This document shows positions 1 to 10,800 of a DNA stretch of 64,000 bases, one piece after another. The stretch covers positions 1 through 64,000 of the forward strand of contig DF236978.1 in assembly GCA_000708835.1 (NCBI GenBank). Reading direction: 5' to 3'. The DNA comes from Klebsormidium nitens. Its lineage: Eukaryota > Streptophyta > Klebsormidiophyceae > Klebsormidiales > Klebsormidiaceae. The notes under the pieces were generated by a model, which saw only the letters and a program-made list of their open reading frames with translations, was not told where the DNA came from and did not search any database. Position numbers and translations under genes: made by a program. Within the stretch, counting starts at the first letter, position 1. Every line of letters begins with the position of its first letter.

Positions 1-369
1 ATTGGCCCCACTGCGCTGACCGGAACTGATGACGACATTGCGCTCGTCCTCACTGTCTGAAAGATCTAAAATCACCCTGCGGCGTTTGCCCCGACCCCCC
101 GCCACCTCCTGGTTGCACAATTCAAAGAGTGTATCCCTCTGAAAATTCAACAAATCACCGAGAATATCCACCAATATCTCGTTTTTCTTCCTGTTCAACT
201 CTATCTCGACACGGGCCACCTCTGCCAAATCGTGAAGAAGACCCTGGCGTAGGCACTGATTCTCCTCGAATTCGTCTTGCAGCCGGCCCAAGCGCCTTTT
301 CAAAGCCGCCGCCCGGTTGACCTGGATGCTGCGCACCTGCTGAGAGGAGAGCTTGGGAGAAAACGCCAT
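1..369 (-). CDS. Unknown protein, first exon (3' part outside window)
   Basis: An open frame runs from an ATG at 369-367 to the window edge without a stop: 123 codons. I do not recognise the protein. The first 80 residues are rich in Leu, Glu, Arg and Lys with heptad-like spacing, suggesting a helical or coiled-coil segment. A basic patch (GKRRR) follows, which could be a nuclear localisation signal, and then an acidic Ser/Asp/Glu stretch (LDLSDSEDE) that looks like a CK2-type site. The antisense frames in this stretch show no such composition, so I take the minus frame as real. It is divergent from the patatin-like lipase that starts at 2097. Function is not assignable; a nuclear protein is only a guess. 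Confidence 0.5.
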   Translation of the reverse strand, partial: MAFSPKLSSQQVRSIQVNRAAALKRRLGRLQDEFEENQCLRQGLLHDLAEVARVEIELNRKKNEILVDILGDLLNFQRDTLFELCNQEVAGGRGKRRRVILDLSDSEDERNVVISSGQRSGAN

Positions 370-1043
370 GACGACTCTTGCGCAAATTGAGAAATGACGC
401 AGCTGTGACCATCCTTATGACTGTCCATGAATGCAAGTCGGCCAAATCTGCGCAGTGCTGCTTAACTGCAGTCATCACCATGCATATACCTAATAGGTGC
501 GGTACGTAACCGGCCGAACCTTCGAGAAATCACACGTGTCAAAATGCAGTCGAGCCTCATGGAATTATCGACGACTCATGTCCTTTCCACGTGGCAATTT
601 CCTATGTTTTTGCCCTGTCGCAACAGCACAAGAGCAGTTTCAACGTTCGACGCAGTCCGGTACGCTTAGTCGATATCCTGCGCTCGTCATCCAGAGTCAG
701 CTCCGAAGATATCTAGACTTCCGTTTTTTTTCGATCCGACGCTTTCAAACCCCAGTCTTTCGGGACTCAACTCCTAAAAGGGATGTTGTGGACACGTGTC
801 AATTTCCTATTTTCTTGCCTGTCGTGAACCATCGCGAGACAGCTTCGATGCAATTTGTCGAAAGCGTTACATGCGTTACATATATACATGTCAGTCTATA
901 TTATTATTCGATTTCGATTTCGATACACCATGTGTGACATATATAAGAGAGGCTCATTAATGCGAAAAGGCCCCATGTTTCTAGAAGGCGCGCGGAATCC
1001 GCTGTCCAGGTGGCTTTGAAAAGCTGCTGGGGCTAGCCTGAGG

Positions 1044-1402
1044 TACCGTACCCGGCATGGGAATTCACCACCTTTTGGTGTGAAAAGTTGAAAAAACTTA
1101 ATTTCGTTCATCCTGACTCCTGAGGTTTCACCGGGCGCTTTGAGAATATATATTTCATTTCACACAAGCGGTTTTCTTGCTTTTTCCTCACCGGGCGCTT
1201 TGAGAATATATATTTCATTTCACACAAGCGGTTTTCTTGCTTTTTCCACACTCTAATTAAGCATCCCAGAATGACCTTTTTTCCAAAAAAAATGTGGTTT
1301 CACCTTTTCACAGTCGGGGTGATCTTTTAAGTTTTGATTTTTCCACACTGACCCCAAACCCAAAATAATTAATAAAAGTTGAATTCCCATGCCGGTACGG
1401 TA
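1044..1402. mobile_element. MITE-like element with terminal inverted repeats
   Basis: The stretch 1044-1066 and the reverse complement of 1381-1402 are the same 22-base sequence (core GGCATGGGAATTC) apart from one extra C in the left copy. The 359-bp interval is AT-rich, has no coding potential, and holds a 60-bp tandem duplication. Short terminal inverted repeats around a small non-coding AT-rich core are typical of MITEs. I see no clear target-site duplication beyond a possible TA. It sits in the divergent promoter region between the unknown gene and the lipase. Confidence 0.45.
1128..1247. repeat. Perfect 60-bp tandem duplication
   Basis: Positions 1128-1187 and 1188-1247 are identical over all 60 bases. 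The copies lie inside the MITE-like element. Perfect identity implies a recent duplication or an assembly artefact. Confidence 0.9.
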
Positions 1403-1867
1403 GAGAGCCCAGCTGGACGAGCTTGCAAAAGTCTGAGCGCAACATCTAAGTTGGTTGTGGCGTCAAAGTGGGCGTTCCGTGTCCCGGAACGCCGGACGCT
1501 GAATGCGTACCGGCTGCCGTCGGTCACAATCCGTCAGTAAACTGACCGCCGATGGCACACCTTGGCATAGGATCGACGGTTCAAAATGTACTATGCTCGT
1601 GACTCGAACCTCGGTGCTCGGTTGAAACTTGATGACTCCGCCGTACGACTCTTTGCGAATCTACCGACTCTTGACTCCCAGGCAACGGGTAGATTACAAG
1701 TCACTGTGAGCACTGAGAACTTGCAGACCTGCGCCGCAAAGCGCCGGGGTCGCCGGGTCGTACTTTGACATTGGATTTGAGCAAACAGAGTTGAGGCCCC
1801 GACTTCGATGTAGTCTGTAAAATTGAAATCACTGTGAAATCTGCATGCGCCGCTCTGCGGGAGACCC

Positions 1868-1950
1868 AAAAAGAAGGAAACTTTGCGGGATTCGAACCTG
1901 CAACTTTAGGTTTTCGTCACTCCGCTCTACCGCTGCGCTATGCTCAGATC
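1868..1950 (-). pseudogene. tRNA-like Pol III unit (degenerate tRNA or SINE head)
   Basis: On the minus strand there is a perfect Pol III A box (TAGCGCAGCGG, 1940-1930) and a perfect B box (GGTTCGAATCC, 1898-1888) at the spacing of an intronless tRNA. A run of five T (1872-1868) follows as a possible terminator. The flanks do not form a 7-bp acceptor stem, and the D and T stems each carry a mismatch, so I do not call a functional tRNA or an anticodon. It could be a decayed tRNA gene or the head of a tRNA-derived SINE. It lies about 150 bp upstream of the lipase start codon. Confidence 0.5.
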
Positions 1951-2096
1951 CCCCGGGCGCAACTCTGTCCACGGAAATTCAAGCCAAAGGGGTTTTATAG
2001 GGGCACGCCCACTTCAAGGACATGGCAGTTGCTCCGAGCTGAAAGTCAAAGATCCTTGGAGGTCAGTCACAGCTGAAGCCTTGCAGAGTTGGGAGC

Positions 2097-5000
2097 ATGG
2101 CCGGGGCAGGACTGATTACCCCGCCGGTATGGGCCGCTGCACCGCAGGCCCTCATCTCGAGGGCGGGGACGTCAAGGGGCTGGCATGCGGAGGTGCCGCG
2201 CTTCCTCTGCCACTTGCACCCGCAGAATGGCTTAGCTGTGCGTCCGCTGCCTAGCAAAAGTTTGGCCGAGTTCCAAAATCCAGGAAGGAGCTTTTCCCCT
2301 ACCCAGGTTTCCTCGCATGAGCGCTCATGCAGATCTTTTGACATCAGATCTGAGGTCAGCGGGCGCAGTGGGAATTGTGCGGAGTCCTGCCAGCGCGGTG
2401 GAAGCCTGCCAGGGAAGCGAGCGCTCCCCTTTGCGGCGCCAAGTCCCCAGAGCTCAAGGGCGAGGAGTCGTTTGCATGCCCTTGCAGGACCTTTGCTAGA
2501 TAGATTGAGGGGTCAAAAGCGGCATGCAACAGAGGGCGATGAGGATCTTCAGCTCCGGGATCTCCTGGAAGATCTCAATCAGAGGATACAAGATCTGAAT
2601 AGTCAGTTGAGAAGCAGCCAGCGTGAAGATGGGGGTGGAGAGGATGGTGGCGAACGCGTGCCCTTGCTGAAGACGGTCAATGTTCCGGCACATCTTGTGC
2701 TCAAGAAAAGTGAGAGTGAAGCAGTGGCTGCTTCTGAGAAGAAGGGACAGGAGGCTGCCTTGGAAGAAGAGTGGACACCCTCGGCGCTGACCACGATGTT
2801 GGTTGACTACTCAATGATGGTCGCGAGCATCTGGGCAATGAATGGAACCATCAAGCAAGCTCTTGGGCAACAGGTATGTAAGCTGGCTGTCATGATTGGA
2901 ATGACCCTTGAATGGTTGATTGAGCTTGAAACCAATTTTAAGGGTTTGTATTATCCTTTCTTCGTTTGCATGTGGGAAAGTCATCATTTCATACTTCTCA
3001 CTAAGCAGGGTTTGGTGACAGCAACTTGGATGCTTCAAGGTTGAATATGCTGGATATTGCATTCAGACATGCTTTGCGTGTGAGCATCAGACAATTTTTC
3101 TTGAGAACCTAGACAACCAACCACTCAAGCCCTGTGCTTCTTTTCATGTCCATTTGATTTTCCTCAAGCTCATGTACTGTGACCATACAATTGCTGACCT
3201 CGACAGCGTCATGGTCAGTTTCTTCTGTTGCAAGGTTTCTCTTCAAGGTCAGCAAAGCTGGACCGTTCCTGGCTGTTTGAATGCTGTCAGGTTGTTTTCA
3301 AATGCAGTTGCAGATAGGGGTTACTGAGATTTTGGCCGTCACCATCTTAACAAAGTTGCCTTTCTTTCAGGTGCCTGCCGTGGCCATGAGTGCGGTCAAT
3401 TCCATTGGCCAACCTGCCCTCGACGCTGTCAAGAGTGTGGCGCCACCAGTGGTGAAATACATAGGGGAGCCAGCCATGGTCGCTGTGCGCTATGCAGGGA
3501 TTCCTCAGGGCATCGGCCGTGTTTCTGATTTCATCCGTTCGACCCCCGATCTCCGGGGTAGGTTGGGGGGCAACAGGAATAGGAGGAGGCTTAGCGGCGT
3601 TGCAGCAGCATCTAGGCTAGATAGGCAGGGCTCGCAGTCAGTAGATGATAACCAGTATGACTTCACGGATATAGTGTCGGCAGCTAACCGGCAGTCATTG
3701 GATTGTGACGACCAGGGTGAGGGCTCGGCAGCTGATGCCAGCCCAAGCTGGTGGAAAGGCACCCTAGGCAGCTGGGAGCCCCTTCGGTGGTGGGGCTCAT
3801 CAGGAGAGGGCAAAGCAAGTGAGGAGGAGGGAGCGGCTGCAGCGCAGGACCCTCTGATCTGGCCCCGCCTTACTGCTGCTCGAGAGGCGAGTACCGCACA
3901 AGGCAGTGGGGAGACTAGCATACCAGAAAAGCTGGGTGAGGCAGGGGTGATTGCTGCAGGGGAGGGAATTCTGGGAGCAAAGGTTGCAGGTGCTCAGGAG
4001 CAGCCGTCAGAAGCACCCGGGTGGGATGGGGGCCAAAAGGGCGAGGACCCGCAGCAGCCCCTCGGTTTCAGCTTCAGTGCGGCGGGGCTCTTGTTTCCGT
4101 ATCACCTGGGGGTGTGCCAAAAGCTTATGGAGGCGGGCCTTCTCACGGTAAGTTTGGTCTTCCACGTGCGAGTTGCTTTGACTGTACCTGGAATGCTTCT
4201 GTCCAATCCTTCTTCCTAATGCAAGTCCGGGGGTAAAATGCTTATCTGTATATACATTGTTGGCGATTGTTGGCCGCTTGACTGATCTCTGGTGCATTTC
4301 TGAATTAAGTGGTGCGCTTTATTTCTGGACATTGGTTCTTCTCCTGCCGTAAGTCCCTTCCTCCATTTGCTCACTTGTGCACCTCGTTTATGTACAGGAC
4401 AAGACTCCGCTGGCTGGCAGCTCTGCCGGTGCCATCGTTTCTGCTGCGCTTGGGGCGGGGGTGTCGCCCGTTGAAGCATTGCAGATGACCAAGGACCTGG
4501 CAAAGGACTGCCGGAAGAACGGGACTGCAGGACGGCTGGGAGTAAGGACTGGAATCAGCTCAGTGCACAGTGTGGATGCCAGCTGTTTCGATCAATCATA
4601 GCTAGTCATAGAGCCATCATAGATGTGTAGCCCTCTCTTGAACTGTGTACCATTGTAGACTAGATTAACTGCAGACAATCCAGCAAACAGGAATTGTGTG
4701 TGCAATGTTTCTTTTGACTGTTTGAGCAACACTCGTAACTCCTGCTCTTGCTGAGGTGGGTCTCCTGCATTGCAGGCTGTTCTGAGAGGCATCTTACATG
4801 AGGTCCTACCAGAGAATTGCCATGAGATGTGTAATGGCAGAGTGCGAGGTGAGCCATGGAGTGCCTTGTTCAACGTCTTTTCTCGGCCCCAAACGAAGGG
4901 CTCAGCTGTGAGACCGCTCACCTCAACGCGCGTGTCTCGCGACCATCTTGGCCAGTTCCATACGTAGGTTTTGATTCTGCTAGTTGTGTATAACTTGTGC

Positions 5001-6366
5001 ACGTGTTCACAAGCCCTGTTTTTCCTTTCCATCTTATGTAAAGCTTCTATGACTGAATGTACTCTCCTTCTGTGTGCAGTAGCGGTAACACAGCTGTTTC
5101 GGTGGCCTCGGGGCATCCTTGTGGACGAGTTTTACTCAAAACAAGACGTCATTGAAGCGCTGATTACCTCCTCGTTTATTCCTGGGTAAGGCTCGCTAAC
5201 AGTCTTTACCAAAGCCTTGGCTCGAACACTTTGGATCATTGTCGTTCTCAATCATCATATCAAGCATTTTGAGTTAGTGTATTTTTCTGACAGATGTGTT
5301 CGTGGTCTCTAGGATGCTGTTAGATCGCTTCTGGTCCTTGCACATGCCATTGAAAGATTAGCAAATGTGTTCGTGGTCTCTAGGATGCTGTTAGATTGCT
5401 TCTGGTCCTTGCACATGCCATTGAAAGATTAGCAAAGGAACAATGACTCGGATTTGCCGTCCTCTAGGGAGGCAGTGCAGCTTTGCTTCAGAACACATAC
5501 CCCTCCTGCCAAACATCATGTTGTGAAGCAACTGCAGCTTGTTGAAGAAACGCTTTGAACGATGAAGTTTTTCGAACGTGCTTCATTGCTGTCCGGTCGA
5601 TGTCTGCGAAGTGCCTCTCACATTCCCATTCTGACATCGTGTGCAGTTATCTGGCCCCAGCTGCGGCGAACGTGTTTCGAGATCGGTACTGTATCGACGG
5701 TGGTATGACGCTGTTCATGCCTCCGACAGCTGGGGAGGAAACGGTAAGGCAACTGAGCAGATTGTAGCAAATTTACTCCAGATTTGCACTCGCTTTTAGT
5801 CTCGCGAGTCCAGAGAAAAGGCCTTAAATTAGGGCGCCGTCAGTCTCTGCAGGGACCCACGTTTTATCTTTCTCGCGAAACTCACTTGACGGATCTCTGA
5901 CCCCTTTGTCCTTGTACGCAGATCCGTGTCTGCGCCTTCCCGGCTTCTGCGTATGGGCTCCAAGGTGTACAGATCTCCCCCGACTGCAATCCAGATGGCC
6001 GTGTCAGCCTCCGACAGGTGCGTCACCCGCTCTATGCGTTTATCAACGAAGCTCGCGTCTACTCAGCACAAGTAGCACTCTTGTCCTCTAGTTCGCTCAT
6101 TCCTGCAGCTCCGTGGCCCTGTAGTCGAGCTTGTCGTACTCGCAAAGGAAGGGCCGCATGCATCTTGCTGCATCGATCTGCAGCAAGGCCGCTTGAACTC
6201 ACATGTGCCTCCTCTTGTGCAGCTTTTGTCGTGGGCTCTTGAGCCGCCCTCCGACGGCATTCTGGACGAGCTGTATCTGCAAGGCCATGCGGATGCTGCT
6301 GTTTGGGTGAACAGTCGGACGTCTGCAAACAAGGAGGGCGCGGACTTTCAATTGGCTCAAGTGTAG
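2097..6366 (+). CDS. Patatin-like (PNPLA) acyl hydrolase, probably plastid-targeted
   Basis: Eight exons join to 737 codons: 2097-2873, 3371-4147, 4398-4541, 4776-4848, 5080-5185, 5647-5743, 5922-6017, 6223-6366. Residues 1-130 are rich in Ser, Arg and Pro with few acids at the extreme N-terminus, like a chloroplast transit peptide. A coiled-coil-prone, charged segment follows at about 145-215. The patatin core begins near 490 (FSAAGLLFPYHLGVC, oxyanion region). It carries the nucleophile motif G-S-S-A-G (Ser527) and the catalytic dyad partner in D-G-G (Asp643). These are the Ser-Asp dyad elements of patatin/PNPLA lipases, which release fatty acids from glycerolipids. The core resembles the plant chloroplast patatin-domain proteins rather than the SDP1 type. 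The long linker between residues 330 and 480 is low-complexity. Substrate is unknown. Confidence 0.85.
5294..5435. repeat. 71-bp tandem duplication inside a lipase intron
   Basis: Positions 5294-5364 and 5365-5435 match over 71 bases with one C/T difference. They lie within the intron between exons 5 and 6 of the patatin-like gene. No coding or splice signal is affected. Confidence 0.9.
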
Positions 6367-7873
6367 GGTCCTCGGATGAGGCAGGTGGCCGCCTATTGAT
6401 GGTATAGAAAGCTATGCTAGAAAATGTCCGACATGCAAATTCAATTGCTGGCAGCAACATTGTACATACTTGGCAAAAATTGAAAGGCTTATGCTTTACG
6501 TGATAGACAACGGCTTACATAGAAAGAAGCTCATATAGAAGAGAGTAAAGCGAATTCGAGATATTTTCCAAACAACATTGCTTGCCTAAATCTGCACATG
6601 AATCTCTGCAACTTTGATGTGTTTTGTCACTTCCACTTCGCGACATTAGATAAGGAAGACAAATCTCATCATTGGTACACGGTTGAGATTGGGCCAATGA
6701 CTTCCCCATCAAACTGTGGACTTCACAGTTTTAGGTTGACCTTTGCATTTGCCTAATCTGCTTGGCGAACGTGGTGGGTCTTGCAGAAAGCTTACTGTCA
6801 TGTGAAAGCAAGATATAATGTGCCGTGCTCTAATCGTGCATCGACCGGAAGTAAACTATTGAAGGATTCTAGGTTGCATACATATTACGGTTTTACTTAC
6901 CATGCATGCGTGCAATTCTGATCGATCCGGACATCTGTCGGACTGGTTGATGCAAAGTAATGAAATCTGCTTCTAAATGCAAGCTGCTGTAGGTGGTTAT
7001 ATTGAAAAATTGTGCAGCAGTTCTCCATATGAAAGGTCCGCATATATGCATATAGGTGTAAGCAAGTGACGGGGGAGCATGCATGCATGCCACGAGCACT
7101 AGGTGTGCATGCTGCACAGTGGATGTTCAATACAAATTCTCGCCGGCAATCGGGCCAACTTGTAGATTAAATGAATGACATGTTATCTTGAATTTCCTCA
7201 AGTTATTATTGATCGCTCATGCATCAATATAGTTGCTAGCCAACATTGACAGAGTTCTTGCTCTAAAGCTTGAAAGACGGAGCTAGTGTCTAACTTGATA
7301 GCAGATTCAGACCACTCTTCGGTTTACTAGCTTTTCTACCTGGGGAACCTCAACTTGCAAGCAGTAAGAGTGCAAGGAGAGGGCTTTCCAAGTTCCGGCT
7401 CTTCGATTGAGAATAATAATAACCTAGGTCCTAACTTCTATAAGACTTTGAGGTAAGTACGTAGTAAGTACCTCAGCAGAAGAACTTTAGCCTTGGAACT
7501 TAAATTGATTGTACCATTTTGCTTTGCTTAACCGCCGTTCGATCGTGACATCTAGGCCGTCCAATCTCGTATCAGCTTTTTCACTGCCACGCGTCAGAAG
7601 GCCTGGGCCTGGACAGTGGAGGCTGGGTTGCGGATCCTGATTCTTTCTGTCGACAAGTGGACTGATCCGCTCATGGCCCGAGGATGGAAACCTCTGAAAA
7701 AATCCGTGATTCAGATGCAAGAATGCTATCTATGTGTATGTAACAGTATGTGGGAACTGTACTGCTCCTGCTTGCTGGAGACGACGCATCTCCTTCACCA
7801 CTTCTCGGATCTCCGCCCAAGATAGCTTTTCCTGCAAGCTGGGTTTGAGACAGTTCACCAGAGCGTCAGCAAG
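6367..7873. other. Intergenic: lipase 3' side and OSCA promoter
   Basis: No convincing coding frame on either strand. The first part is AT-rich and presumably holds the 3' UTR of the lipase. The last 450 bp must hold the promoter and 5' UTR of the OSCA gene, with the palindromic element listed separately. Confidence 0.6.
7421..7474. promoter_or_regulatory. CCTAGG / GAGGTA-TACCTC palindromic element upstream of OSCA
   Basis: AACCTAGGTC at 7421-7430 is followed by GAGGTA and TACCTC (7450-7474), an inverted pair separated by 13 bases. It belongs to the GGTAGGTA-like motif family found near most gene starts in this window. It lies 400 bp upstream of the OSCA start codon. A regulatory role is inference. 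Confidence 0.3.
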
Positions 7874-10800
7874 ATGAGAATCTCCGACCTCTTCACGTCG
7901 GTCGGCATCAATGCCGCGCTCGTGTTGCTCTTCTTGTTCCTCTATTCCATATTCCGAGTGCAGTGGATAAATGCAAGAGTTTACTATGCGCGGCACTTTG
8001 TGCGGGACAAGGGGTGGGGAAAGCGGAGAGAGCTTGGCTTTAAAGAAGAGCTGAAAAGGCAGGCGAAAGGGATGCTGGGTTGGGTCCCAAGTGCAGTGAA
8101 GACCGCAATGAATGAAGATGAGCTGCTCAGAGTGGCGGGGGTGGATGCGGTGGTCTTCATGCGCATCTTCCGAACAGCGTAAGTCCCTCATGCAGTTAGA
8201 TATGTGGCCAGAGTCAAAGTTTGTTGCTGGCCGTCGTCCTTTGTGGTGCGCTGCCCTAGAGCTGCTAACTAGGCTGATGGGGTGGGTGGCACAAAGTCGA
8301 GATCCAAGCCACAGCAGTTGCTCAAGTTTCTTCCTATCCTCCTCTCAGAAACTAGCGTCAAAGATGGACAGCAATGCTGTATGAAAATGTTCTTCGTGCT
8401 TGGAGTCGATTCGAGTTGTGTCTTCCTGTGTCCTCCTGAAGGCAAGAGTTTCAAGTTCGTAATGTTGAACATTAGGATTTCATTGACAAGAAGCAGGTTG
8501 AACAATTGACAAGAAGCGAGTTTGACATCATTCATGCATGAAGGCTGTGCGTGATTCTCACTGCCCCTCTCCCATCGTGCAGTATACACCTATTTGCAGT
8601 TGCTTGCTTTGTGGGCTTGGTTGTTCTTCTCCCAATTAACGTCACCGACGAAGCTCTGGCAATAGATGCCCAGAGATACGGCAACTTTACGGTGGACGAG
8701 CTGGACACCCTCACGATTGCGAACGTTCAGAATGGATCTAAGAGGTACAGCCCACTTGCTCTCTGCTACACAGCTTCCCACAACCCCTGCAATCTGATGC
8801 TTGCTAGCACTGCCACCTCTCAGATGATAATTCATGTTGCCAAAGTCCATTGAAGTGCTCATGATTGGGACGCAAAGCTCTTGAACGGGAGTCTTGCTAA
8901 AGTGCGTCGTATTCCAGGCTGTGGGCCCACCTGATCGCTGTCTACTTCATCACGTTCTACACCTTTGCGCTGCTCTACCGCGAGTTTCGATCCATCGCGT
9001 ATCTTCGCCAGAGGTAAGTGGGTTCCCGACAATTGATTGCCCCGAAGGCTGTTGTTTAATTACAGGGGCCCGAGCAGCTTTTGCGGACATGGCGAAGTGC
9101 TATTCTCACACCTTGGAACAGCCGCCAATGGGCACAAAGGGCCTGCTTGTAAGGATCGTTTGCGTGGTGTTAGGAACACCTGCCAGCCGTCTCTGAGCTC
9201 TTCAAGAGATGAACGAGCCGATTCTAGAAAATATGGGCTCCCAACAGGTCCTTCAAAGTCGTAATCATCATACTTGTGAACCTGACGGCACCGCACTCAA
9301 GGGGAAACTTTTGTTCACCATTATGACATGGGTGGCAGGGGGTGAAGGTCGTGGGGTGAAGGTGCGATTGTAAAAGCCTTTGAACCATTGAAAGCTGTGC
9401 TGAATTTTTTTTGTGTCGGGGCACACAGACAGATTGCGGCCGCACGCCCCGCTCCAGACCAATTCACGGTGCTGGTCATCCACGTGCCCCGGCGCCAGCA
9501 CAAGAAGGACGGCGTCAGCCGGAGCGACATGATCGAGCGCTTCTTCAACAAGTACCACGCACTCACCACTCTTGTCAACCATCCAGTCTATCGGGTGAGC
9601 GACCTCTGGCCAGCCTCTCATACATTGTCAGAACCTCAAGTTAGAAGCTGCCGCTTCTCCTCTCCGATTTGTTAATTAGTCTGCAAACAGCTTCGGCCGA
9701 ACGCTTTTTGATTGGCCGGCTCACGGGTTCCTTGTCCAGCTTTTGCACCAACCTATCTCTTACACTTTCATTGCAACGCCTTGTTGGACCGTCGTTTCCG
9801 AGTAAGGAGCCGCCTGTGGTGCAGTCCATCCACATCGTGCGCCCCAAAGCTGCACCCACGGTTGTGTGTGTTGGAAATCTTGACGGCTTATTTCCCCGGA
9901 ATATGGGGCAAGCTTCCATTCTGGATTACTTTGGCGTAATGGGTCCTTCTTCGGTTGTTGATATACTGAAACTTCTTTGTTTGAAGGAGCTGCCTGATGG
10001 CGAGGAAGCCGAGCAGCCCATTACAAGGGCCGATGAATTCTTTCGAAAGGTCCACCGCCTGACGTACCACCTGTATCAACCAGTGTACCAGGTACGCTGT
10101 GTCATAACACTCAGCGTACACGTAGCTAGTCCTATGGATGCCGCTCAAGGCATAGCCTTGCAAGATTGAGCTGTCAGCGTCCGGTGCCCCTTGTCTATGA
10201 GCTCAAAAAAGTTCGTTACACTCTCGTTTGTTTCTGACTGGTGGTTTTTCGGTGGGTGTCGAGCTTTACCAAGTTTGGGTCTGAATTTACATTGGTTTGC
10301 AAGATACGCTTTCCAACAATTTGCTCTGACTGTGAGCGGCCATGTCCACGTCTCCCGTCTATTTGTCAGCTTCTTATGTGCTGTGACCCGACGTATTGCG
10401 CTGCCAATAACGGTCTTCTAGAGACTTCGTCGAGCTGATGATTAGCCTTGACTGCTTGTTCTCAGTCAGCTGTCAAGCGGCCGCTCCTCGCTCTGCATTG
10501 GCAACAATCTGTCATACCCCTGGCGTGCGTCACATTCGCCCTTTGGTCGTCAAACACACAGCCGCTCCCTGTACCTGGTCCTCTCGTCTCCCGATGCTCA
10601 CGAATTTGCCAGAAGTGCCCTGGCCTCTGATTCCATATTTGCCACTTCGTTTCGTTACTGCCCCATTCTTCTTCCCCGCGGAAAACGACCGTCCACCTCC
10701 GAGATCACGGGTCCCCATGTATAGCCGCTCATCCTTTCCGCTCCCGCTTGACCCCACCCCCCCGCTTAAAAAAACTCACTCGAAAAGGTTTAAGACCAGT

